A DNA stretch of 64,000 nucleotides from Aquatica leii (lineage: Eukaryota > Arthropoda > Insecta > Coleoptera > Lampyridae), in contig CM069432.1 of the NCBI GenBank assembly GCA_035610365.1, forward strand, positions 231,902,532 through 231,966,531, in the 5' to 3' direction. Position 1 is the first letter of the stretch. Every line of letters starts with the position of its first letter. A model generated the notes under the pieces. The model saw only the letters and a list, made by a program, of their open reading frames with translations, searched no databases and was not told where the DNA came from. The position numbers and the translations under genes are program-made. Of the stretch, positions 54,538-64,000 are shown one piece after another.

Positions 54538-55805
54538 CGTTATAAGCTTCTAGTAATTTACGAACCTTGCACGGCAAGCTCGCTGTATGATTGAAACAAT
54601 ATCTATCGGGGAGAGAGGAAGTCCAAGTGATAAGTTTATTTTAATGGACGCCAGATCTCGTCGCGCAGATACAGCTCCTGTTAGATAAGCACAGGAGGCT
54701 CAAAGCTTGTATTAAATTTCAAGGTTTGTAAAACTGACGGAATCGAAGAAAGAAACAAAATCATTAAGATCAATTGTACTTTAACTACAATTGAAGGATA
54801 ATTTATTATTAAAATTAGGGTCAATAACAAATAGATAATTTGATAGCATCATAGTAAGTACATTTAGTTTGAGTACAAGTATATGTTGGTTCTAAAACGC
54901 CGGAAGTATCGGCAACACACAATACACTCAAATCGTAAGTGTAACAGTCAGGACATACAAATTCTTTGTAAGTAAATAACATTAACAATAATAATTGATG
55001 GTCGACGTAGCAGCATGCGATAGAAATTTAACTTATACTAATAGTAATAAGAAGCAATACATTTTAAACGTTTCGGCGTGATTAGCAAATGTGATTCGTG
55101 AGAAGCACCGTAGTGACAGCAAATAATTAAAATCAAAATTTGACTTACCGAGATCCTTTACTTTTAAGAAACATTTTTCTACTGGCTTTCTGTAATCAAA
55201 CTACTTACCTAAAAATAATCGTGCCCACCTGGTGACTCACAAACTCTACAACAGGTAAAAAGTAACATTTATGAAAGGTAAAAGAACCGGAGCGTATCGT
55301 ATGCTGTTACGTATATGCATTTTCGTCCAAGGTGATCTTAGTTATACAGCCATTGCCTCTAAATAGAAGTATTAATCGTATTTGCTCTTGCGTAGCAGTA
55401 TTCGTAGGTCCAATGCTTCCTTTTAGAACTTTTCCACCGTCGATGTTTAAACTTTCACAGACAAAGAAACTCATATTTGGGAGGTAGCACGTGGCGCTAA
55501 GGAAACGACATGGAAATTATCTTTAATCAAAAAAAGAATAGAAAAAACTTACCCTGTGTTGAATAAATTAACTAATTACAGATGTTTTCATGATACATCG
55601 TGCCACAACACGTGGATGTTTTAAGAAATCATGTTTAACTCAAGCAGGCATATTCTATGTACCACAAAGTGGAAGTAACATGACGACTTTACCGTTTACT
55701 GGAAGGGACCAACGATGGTTGATAGATGGCGTCGAGAAATGGAAGGCTAACTTCAAGTCAACCAAGAATATACAGAGCAGCACAATTTAAATTTAGAGCA
55801 TGTAA
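54538..55805 (-). mobile_element. LTR-like insertion, family A, copy 3 (reverse)
   Basis: The left end CGTTATAAGCTT and the right end ATGTAACA correspond to the reverse complement of the family A repeat. Shared blocks are TTTACGAACCTTGCACGGC, GGACGCCAGATC and TTAAATTTCAAGGTTTGTAA, then weaker similarity. The LINE reading frame is interrupted exactly here. Flanking bases GACG and AACG would be an imperfect 4 bp duplication. It is the most diverged of the three copies. Confidence 0.55.
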
Positions 55806-55914
55806 CAAACGATCCTTACCAAGCCCGAATTAGATCCCGATCTTTTGGAAACTTGAGTCCCGACATGACTTAGGACTTACAAAATAGTGTATAGTGTCGG
55901 TGGCTAGCAGAATT

Positions 55915-57093
55915 CCTAAGAATAAGACCCGACGGAGTACACTATAACGTACTAAGAACAGTTGTACAAGATTCCCTCTCTTCTACGTTCATTGAATTAT
56001 TCAACTCTTGTGTTCAATGCGGATACTATCCAAATAGTTGGAAAACTGGTAGGCTAATAACGATTCTCAAATCTAGTAAAAGAGATATTCTGAATCGTAT
56101 TGTCCGATTAAGCTACTACTTGGAAAATTATTTGAACGAGTGCTGTTAATGAAAATATATTCACATCATTTCGCCACAAACATTACTCCATTCCAGCCAG
56201 TATGGCTTCGTTTCCGGCAAATCGACGACAGACGCCATTCGTAAAGTAATGACGAAAGTATAAACGAACGTCTTCAAGTACAGACTATGTATGTATGCAC
56301 ATCATTAGCAGTTATTTAACAAATTTCTCGGTCACTTTTTCCACGAACGTTTCTGCTTCTTCCTACACAAAACGACTGACGAAAGGATGTCCACAAAGCT
56401 TGGTTTTCGGGCCAACTTTGTTGAACGTAGTTGTGGATTCTCTACTAGAACAAGACTTACCCGATAACTGTGACGTTATTGCTTACGCGGACAATATCAC
56501 TGCACACAACACACGCGATCTAGTGGCGAAATCACGACAGAGCCCGGACATTGTGACTCGCTGGACTGTCAACAGCAAATTGACTGTCTCAACTAATAAG
56601 ACCAAATACATAGTTTTTGGATCCTCCTTAAAAAGAAATCCTTTACTTTGACTCAACGGCATTTCTGTTCGAAGGGTTTTTGAATTTAAACACCTTAGTC
56701 TTTTGCTCGATCATAAACTGAGCTTTGTTAAACACTGTTCCTGCGTAATTGACAAAGACAAGACTGTCTTGCACTTGTTCTACAAATATTCTCGCCATAA
56801 CTGGAACCTACATAGAAAATCGTTAGTGAACATTTTCAACAATGCAGTCATCTCTATGCTCATATAGCTTAGACATCTGGCACCGCAGATTGCGACATAC
56901 CCACGTTGTCAGGAATCTGGCATCCTTACATTGCCTATTCGTTCGTACGATCCTCGGGGCATATCCTATCGATTTATTGCGTGTTGTGACAAAATATCCC
57001 CTTCTGCATCTCTTATTGCAGGACCAGCAAGTTTCAACCGCAGATTTTCTTTTCGGCCGTCAGACGCCATCTCAAGACTTTGATCTTGAATGA
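55915..57093 (+). pseudogene. LINE reverse transcriptase, broken
   Basis: IRPDGVHYNVLRTVVQ, LFNSCVQCGYYPNSWKTGRL, LLGKLFERVLLMKIYS, QYGFVSGKSTTDAIRKV, then TKGCPQSLVFGPTLLNVVVD and CDVIAYADNITAHNTRDL (56295-56651). The end, 56842-57093, holds RTILGAYPIDLLRVVTKYPL. The active-site loop reads YADN (56484-56495) where a functional RT has YADD, so a catalytic aspartate is lost. The series of blocks follows the normal order of LINE reverse transcriptases. Confidence 0.75.
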
Positions 57094-57240
57094 TTGGCAG
57101 TGGGATACATCCCATAAAGGACGTAACGCCTATTCCTTGATTACAAATATTCTAGACTGGATCAACATGTCCCATAACCCGGGACGAGCGGCCGTCCTAA
57201 TTCTCACATTGCACGGCCGGTTCCGTTGTTATCTGAAATG

Positions 57241-58140
57241 AATGATTTATTTATTTACTTAAACATCCAAACAGTCATTAAGACTAGTTACAAATATGAT
57301 AATACAATCAAATATAATTACAAAAAATTAGCCACAAGTAACTAAATTAAACTAAATATAAAAAAACGACTATTTCAAGAAAAGTAATAAATACAATAAT
57401 TGTACAGGTATGAGCCCAAAATCAATCTAACCTAAACCTTAGTCGTATTTAAAATAATTTTCAATATCTTTTGTAAATTTTTTATAATGACTGGTTAAGT
57501 CAGTATCAGTAAATAACATTACTATGTTTAATAATCGTAACAGACATTAGCGTTGCAGGTGACGACCCGTGCTTGTCACATGGTGTTCCTGATACTCAGT
57601 CACCTAGGATTCTTTCCTGTCGGAAGTTCGATGATGACCCGAGTACTCTAAGAACCCAAGTCAACCCGTATCCCGATTCTCCTGAGTCTATCCTTAGACT
57701 AGTGTCCGACGTCAATGTACTCATTGCATTTGCTAGAAGAGACCAGAGTTAAACGTAAATCAGAATATAATTTAGTTTATTTTTTTGTTATAGTAAATTT
57801 TCCATTTAAGAAACAGCATTTGGTTCACATTCGTTCTACGATTAGCAATGGCACTCTTCTTTCTTTTAATTACTTTTTTTTATTTAGGGCGGTTGGATGG
57901 TCACTGATTTCATCTCTTATACGGAAAGAGTGACAAAGTAGACATAACATCAAACCGTCTCTTTTCTCTGTTTTTTACTGTATCTTTCTCTTCTTTTTAC
58001 CTTCTGCATTTGTTTTGTCTGCGAATTGGGTATAGTCCCTGGGGGTAAAATTACCTACTCGAAATAATGCCAAATTTCGTGATTTTAAAAAAATAAAAAC
58101 AAGATTGCAAATTCAATTTCAAACATCAAAGGATGTTATT
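57241..58140. other. unassigned spacer
   Basis: No recognised element. 57540-57700 is richer in GC and could be an eroded LTR or LINE tail, but nothing can be named. Confidence 0.35.
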
Positions 58141-58141
58141 A

Positions 58142-58410
58142 TAAGACCGTTTTCCGTGTCATTGTTTTGCCCATTTGCGTAAGGGGCTTCATCACGGCGT
58201 GAGAGAAATCGATGAACTCGAACAAGCAACCGAAATCTAACTAAAAACCTCTCAAAAGTTAGGTAATCAACTTGTGAACTAAGCCAGATTGTAAACCCTA
58301 AAAAAGTAAGAAAGGAAACGATAAACCTAAAAAAGCAAACGACACTCTAACAAAGAACCAATAAAGAGTTAGGTTCATTATTGAATCTTTAGTTCATCGC
58401 GCTCGTTTAC
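58142..58410 (+). repeat. inverted-repeat arm near Penelope-like fragment, left
   Basis: Pairs with the reverse complement of 59583-59850. Shared blocks are CGTAAGGGG, GAGAGAAATCGA, GTTAGGTAATCAACTTGTGA and AAAAAGCAAACGAC. It reads directly into the Penelope-like coding piece at 58438. Confidence 0.7.
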
Positions 58411-58437
58411 GTTTCTACTTCCGAATCCAATCCGAGA

Positions 58438-58560
58438 TTGGCATTTTTACCTTACATTCACAAGGTTACAGATCAAATAGGAAAACTTCTTCGTAAAAAT
58501 GGTATTAAGCCCAAATTCAACTTGACATGCAAAATCTCTCAGATTCTTCCTTCTCCTAAC
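58438..58560 (+). pseudogene. second Penelope-like RT linker fragment
   Basis: LAFLPYIHKVTDQIGKLLRK, then NGIKPKFNLTCKISQILPSP, matches the 'YLPYV.G.TDKI...L.KH.IKTVF....KI...L' linker of Penelope-like proteins, also seen at 53310-53591. No other domain is readable around it. Confidence 0.6.
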
Positions 58561-58633
58561 TACAAATTTTCTACACGTTCATTTCAAGGTGAATACCAAA
58601 TTCATGTGATTTAGTCTACATTGCTGAAACCGT

Positions 58634-58642
58634 GTGTGCTGT

Positions 58643-58683
<41 letters not shown>

Positions 58684-58796
58684 GGTGTGCATGAGCGTTT
58701 GCGTGTGCGTTTGCGTGTGCGTTTGCGTGTGCGTTTGCATGTGTGTGTGTGCGCGCGTGCGTGCGTGCGTTTGTGCGTGCGTGTCTGTGTGTAACG
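58634..58796. repeat. GT/GTTTGCGT microsatellite
   Basis: A pure (GT)n run of about 40 bases, then GTTTGCGTGTGC units and mixed GTGC repeats. The open frames across it on both strands are artefacts of the repeat. Confidence 0.95.
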
Positions 58797-59582
58797 ATGT
58801 ACCCACGATAACTCTCAAACCAAAAGTCCTAGTAACTTGAAATTTGTTTTGGATCTGGATTTTCATACTCCCTCGGTTCTATCAAGATGGGTCTCATAAA
58901 GAAACTGGAAGTGGGTGTATCCGCCATTTTTAACAGTTTTTCTAATATAATTTGGTACGTATGTAAATTATTCAAATTATTGTTTCTTATAGAGATAATT
59001 CTTCCTAACAATTTATTTCAATAAAAAAAATTTCTAACATTAACAGTTTATTTGATATTTGATACATAATTTAAAATGAATTCCAAATATAATTTAGGTT
59101 GGAATCTTGCCTGCGACGATTTTTTTTAGAAAAGAATTCCGTATCTTAAAAGAAAAGCAACATACGTTAAAAATAACAATTTTTACTGATTTACTAAAGG
59201 GGAAAGCAATGTCGAGGCGCACAAACATAAGGGTTAGTCGATATGACAACATAAATTCAAATTACCATCTTTCGGTTATATCTTAATGAAATCGAGGAGA
59301 AAAATTACAAAAACATTATAGCATGCTAGAAAGTTATTAAAAAATATCACTTTAAAATGGGTAAGATGAAAACATTTTTAAATAAAAATTGTCTAATGAG
59401 TAATACTTAGTACTGTTACTATTATTTCTTTTAAACAAATTAAAATATAAACCTACGTTATCTGAATTCTCTATACTCTTTTGACTTGGAGGTTTTTCTT
59501 TCATAAAAAATATGTAGAAATTCCTCATAGGAAAGTCGTGTGCTGACCACATCAGTTTTTATATACGGAGAATACTTCTTCT

Positions 59583-59850
59583 TAAGTCACTTCTATGGAA
59601 TTTAGAATCTGGATTGGTTCACAAGTTGATTACCTAACTTTGTAGTAGTTCTTTGTTAGATTGTCGTTTGCTTTTTTAAGTTTATCGTTTTTAATCACCT
59701 TTTTGGAGTTTAGAATCTGGCTTGGTTAACAAGAAGATTACCTAACTTGAGAAGTTCTTAGATTTCATTTGCTTGTTTGAGTTTTCGATTTCTCTCGCGC
59801 CCTAATGAATCCCCTTACGAAAGTGGACGAAACGTTGGCAACTCCGGTTA
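59583..59850 (-). repeat. inverted-repeat arm, right
   Basis: Reverse-complement partner of 58142-58410. A GTTAGGTAATC..CTTGT unit occurs twice within it, about 100 bases apart. Confidence 0.7.
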
Positions 59851-61577
59851 CAGCAATGACACGGTTAAAACCCGGAAGACGTCTGATTCCGGTCGTGGAA
59901 GCCTTTGCTATTACATCAAAAGATACATTTAATTTCAGTATTAAAGTTCCAAAATAATGTTATTACTCTTCTAAAACTCTAGAGATGAAAATATAAAGCG
60001 CACCGTTATTATTCGGTTATTATTAATGCTTATCTTAAATGTATTTAATTGGCATATAATGAGATTTAAATTAACGGCAGTGAAAATATAGCGATCTGTG
60101 TAGCGTACGCAAAATACTTTTGCATACACTTATCCAAAAAATTATGACTTACTAATATTCATATTTTAAATTATACAATGTTATATATTTAGTTTGACAT
60201 TTGTTACGGTAACTTTTGGTGGTAACAAAATTTAAAATGCTAAGGCACGGTAGCTCAGTACCAGTAGGCAAATATTGGGGGTGGGCTAGTAAGTCTAGAT
60301 TTTTAAGTATGAGGTAGTAAGCAATAATTGCGTAAAGAATAGTTAAGAGAATGGGCGCCACGTACTTGGTTGATTAAAGCGTTCAGTCGCAAGTACGAAA
60401 CAACTGATAGCGTAGAAATGAGCGACGAAATAAATACGCAAAAACAGGGTTAATTAAATTATAATAAAAAAACAAACAAACTGAATGATAACATAAATAT
60501 AAGCGGGACAAATAAAATATGTACCCAGAGGGTGTATAGTAATATAACAACTATTAAAATAGGAACGACGTATAATGAGGATGATTGAATCTAATTTACC
60601 TTATTGAAAATACTAAACAAAATGTTCAGAGTCAGTTATATTATAGTTGCAAATTATTCAGGATTCGATTTACTCGAGGTGCGCAAGCAATTAAGTAAAA
60701 AAACAATCTTACCTTAATAGTTATCCTTCGGTGTAGGTTCCTTGCGCAAGTAACGTTGACCGAAGCGATGTGAGCTAGATGGAAAAGTAATAACAAGTGA
60801 GACCATAGACAATATGTTGGTCTGTATAATAAATACGTTAATTACTTACTGAGTACCGATAAGTTCGAATGCTGAAGTTAAGTGAGTAAGTTATTTTTGA
60901 ATAAACAAACAAAGAATTAAGGTAAATGTGATTTACAAATTTAGCAACAATTTTAACTATAATAAGAAAAATGAGTATTTACTAAAATGAATAATTTCAG
61001 CGGGCAAGTTAATTAAAAGTTAAAAGATAAATAATTAATGGTATTGAGTGAAAGGAATGTAGGTTAAGCTAATATAATACGTTGATATTGAATTTCTTTG
61101 GTTCTTTTTATGTAAATAAAGATGACAGCTCGACGTTGATCGATATGGATACCCGGATCGATAGATGCGGCTCCACAGCGATTAAACAATGGCGTAGAAA
61201 ATTGATAGAAAGCAGATCAACCCAAGTAGAAAACGCTAAGGACAAATATCCAAAATTAGTGACGAAACAAAAAAAAGGGAAAAGATAATATTAAACTATA
61301 GCAAATGCGTAAGTACGTACCCGTCAAATCCGGCGTCAGTTAAGCAACGATGCGGCACACGTGGTACTTTCGAAGTCCAAATATCCGTAAAGAAATACGT
61401 CCGATGAATGTCAGCAGATAGCAGAGGTCTTCGACAAACAGCAGTTATTTGAAACATCCACTTTATATCCGAATAAATCGAATTTTATAGAAATTATGAA
61501 GGTTTCAAGGCACAACGAAAATGGCGCACGTTTGGCACGTTTAGCAAGTTGACGACAAAAATGAAGTTCATGAAAAT
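59851..61577. other. unassigned spacer
   Basis: An open frame at 61082-61288 has a basic C-terminus (KQKKGKR) but no recognisable family. GTGGCGCCCATT near 60350-60362 (minus) resembles a retroelement primer-binding site, but no element follows. Confidence 0.35.
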
Positions 61578-61720
61578 CCACCAATCAAGTAAATAATATA
61601 TGATAAATGTATTTGTATGGTTGAAAATTGACCAATCAGGTAGATAATATAAATCTAATTGTATGGATTAGTTTGGACCAATCAGGTAAACAATATAAAT
61701 ATACTTGTATGCCATCTGAC
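61578..61720 (+). repeat. about 50 bp tandem repeat, three units
   Basis: ACCAATCAGGTAAATAATAT-like units begin at about 61579, 61631 and 61677, each followed by a TTGTATGG-like end. Confidence 0.8.
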
Positions 61721-64000
61721 GGTAAAACTAAAGATTGATAAAAATGTGAACACATAACACATTTTTCTCTAAATATAAATATGAGTTAAAAACATTGTTG
61801 TGTTTTCTTGTAAAGTTACCTTGATAAAATTTTCAATAGCACAATTGTCAATGTTAATAATTTACCGGAATAGCATTAAACTAATGTAGCCTTTATTATT
61901 CTTATCATTATTGTTTAATCTCAAATTGAAAACGTATCAAAACAATACATACAGTAAACAAATTTATTTAAAGAGACTATTTTTGTAATTATTTTATATT
62001 AAAAATACATATTTTTAGTAGTATTTCTACAATACAAAAAGATATGAAATACGTATAATGCAATTAATTTTCAAAAAAATCGTAAATTGTTCAAAGAAAA
62101 ACATAATAGATTACAAACATTACTATTAACATTTTGTAAAATTCTACAATTTTAATAAACTTAATTATCATAATCTAAAGCAAAAGTCGTTTCGTTATTT
62201 TTATTCGCACCTGTGTAAATAATAAGTTTGAAAAGCTATTAGCTCCCGTTGAATGCACTCGTTGAACACAGATACAAACATTATGCTATTTTGTTATGCC
62301 AATTCCAATAAATTTATTTTCTGCCAGTTTACATGCATCATGCAATTTGAATGTGGAGTTACGTCACATAATTTTTTAGCAATGTCTATATTTTTTCAAA
62401 TGAGTTCTGGATGGTACGGTAGCAATCTTAGTACCAAACAGCAATTATCTGCATATTAACAACACTTATTGTTTGGTTTATTGTTTAGACTTTTAGCATA
62501 CAAGTCAACGATAGTTTTGTGCATTTCAAAAGATATACAGGATGTCTCAGAATATGTAGGTAATCTCCCAGATTCAGATAGGATACGTACAAATAATATG
62601 ACAAGATCCTATACGCTCTTTTTCCTACGGCTTTTACTACAGAGATATGGGTTCATAACGGATGCCTCTAGAAATTGTTTGTTGTAAAATAACTCTTGAA
62701 GCATTAGGCGTAGTTTAATAAACTTTAGATGTGATGGTTACTAGCTAAGTGTCTGTAATACTGTGACGTTCTCGCTGGAAATTATTGTCAACTTCAACAA
62801 CGTTTACCGAAGGATGTAGAAAATTCTCGACACAGATAACAAAAATATATAAGAATTATTCAAAAGGATCTGAAGTCAGTTTTTCAAAGTCGAAAGTTAC
62901 GAAGACTGTCAGTTTATAATAAATAAAGTGTTTAACGCATGTCTTAAAATAAATAAGTGCACGTGCTTTTAATATAAACAAATATCGGTTTAAATAAATA
63001 AAAGTTATCCGCTGACATTATTGTAACAAGTGATATATAAATTAACGTGTTTTTCTTAAATATCGTTAGATTTAATTAGTTACGTGTAGTTCTAATCGTG
63101 TAATTATTTGTTTATAAATAAATTGGTTTTGAGAATCGTTACAATACGATCGCTTTTATTCACATTCACAAACTGCTCTAACACAGTAATGCTATTTTTT
63201 ATCATCCCGTACTAGAAACACAACAAGAATATTTTTGGGCAACTTAAACTTTTAACTAAAAAAAACTCTTCATAGACATCGATAAAATAAACTGTTTAAA
63301 ACCGAAAATGATAAAAGTGACTCCTTAAGCGCGGCCCTCAAATTTATCTCAAAAACTATTTGGTTTAGAAATACGGGAAAAAAATTTCATAGACTAAATC
63401 ACATATTGGGAGTTCACTGAAAATAGTTTCACTTTCGAAAACTTTTTGGAGGCCGCGCAATCAGGAATTGGTTACAAAAAATCGTAATATTCTCAATGAT
63501 TTTAAATGTAGAAATATTGATTAACTTACCTTGTCCAAAAGCTTATCTAATTCAACATTAAAATTGTTTATTACAAAGTTTGTAAATCTTCATGCTATAC
63601 TATTAGGCGAAGACATAACCTTCATAGACAAATATGAACGTATTGTCGATTAAAAATGTATTATTTCAAATAATTTGTAACTGTCGTATAGTACGAATAT
63701 GACACAAAATGTCTAATAATGCAAAATTTCGGTTGCTTGGCTTGTTGTTAAACTTTGCGTATTATGAACAATAACATAAGGGCTATAGTAGTACCTGCAT
63801 TTGTTGTCAAAACATTTAGTTTGTTTTTAAAAAGTTAGCTATCTAGATTGGGCATTATGTTTCTAACTGAACGTTGTTAATTTTTGCGTTTTAATACTTG
63901 AATTTTGTTTCTATTTTGTGTTTTTATTTAACCTTAACTCTTTGCTGTTGTGCTCTTTTCTTTTCGAATACTTTGTAGAAGGGTTTTTCGTCAATTACAT
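61721..64000. other. AT-rich spacer with one small inverted repeat
   Basis: No gene recognised. A possible short MITE lies at 63322-63472, where GCGCGGCCCTCAAA on the left pairs with GGAGGCCGCGC on the right. ATACAGGATGTCTCAG at about 62537 resembles a transposon end, but no partner was found. Confidence 0.4.

Larger units (their letters stand above)
54005..57240 (+). mobile_element. R1/Jockey-type LINE, split by LTR-like insertion
   Basis: The plus strand starts inside the APE endonuclease with VIESDYRMICFDLTV (the 'SDHR.I' block with H changed to Y, about 54025). It runs through the linker to LFSDDDLTND (54510-54535). It is then interrupted by 54538-55805 and resumes with NDPYQARIRSRSFGNLSPDM (55810). 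The RT follows to about 57100. 57170-57240 looks like the 3' end of the element. It is dead, with many stops. Clade assignment within R1/Jockey-type LINEs is tentative. Confidence 0.7.

Noticed and set aside
58579-58866. Open frames on both strands over 58579-58866 rich in His/Thr or Cys/Val
   Set aside because: They are translations of a GT microsatellite, not proteins.
60350-60370. TGGCGCCC as a retroviral primer-binding site
   Set aside because: No LTR end or internal genes beside it; eight bases are not enough.
61082-61288. A 68-codon basic open frame
   Set aside because: No recognisable domain, no support from splice sites or neighbours; left unnamed.

Overview
The window looks like an AT-rich arthropod, probably insect, intergenic or heterochromatin-like region built almost entirely of transposable elements at different stages of decay. 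The animal assignment rests on the element families seen (BEL/Pao and Ty3/Gypsy LTR elements, a DUF4817 mariner, Merlin, MULE, a Penelope-like element, an R1/Jockey-type LINE) and on spliceosomal intron signals. No rRNA, tRNA, CRISPR or prokaryotic operon structure was seen. All family names come from reading translated motifs by eye; no database search was run.

Layout. 1-2900 (-): decayed BEL/Pao pol. 3450-5316: mariner-like element with very long terminal inverted repeats (TIRs) and a DD41D-spaced transposase. 5534-6758 and 25204-26420: two copies of an LTR-like repeat (family B). 9802-12307: a 2.5 kb TIR element carrying a broken gene of an unclassified arthropod family. 13905-14420: Penelope-like 3' end with an internal inversion. 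19294-22200: a MULE whose transposase is split by a 1,428 bp LTR-like insertion (family A) with a perfect 4 bp target duplication. 23218-23900: second DUF4817 mariner fragment. 27640-27935 (-): Merlin (IS1595-type) fragment. 28372-29683: second family A copy.

31227-31652 holds the only convincing host-type gene: a two-exon gene for a 70-residue secreted peptide. 32915-40529 is the most interesting object: a 7.6 kb element with ~50 bp TIRs and a perfect 9 bp target duplication. It carries one long gene of about 1,600 codons, interrupted only by a frameshift, two in-frame stops, a disrupted patch and one later insertion. The parts in order are a Cys/His N-terminal region, a large central region, a block with the ordered acidic motifs of FEN1/XPG nucleases, and a Cys-rich CXC-type tail.

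40779-46833 is a structurally complete but decayed BEL/Pao element with both LTRs. Next to it are a Gypsy pol remnant (46850-49560, -), a Ginger/KRBA2-type integrase fragment (49915-50470, -), a Penelope-like remnant (52931-53870, -), an R1/Jockey-type LINE (about 54005-57240, +) into which a third family A copy inserted (54538-55805), a further Penelope-like fragment near 58440, and a GT microsatellite. The last 6 kb holds only short repeats.

These parts are not a pathway. The useful information is the nesting order (family A into MULE and into LINE, a family A-like insert into the nuclease element) and the unclassified mobile proteins.
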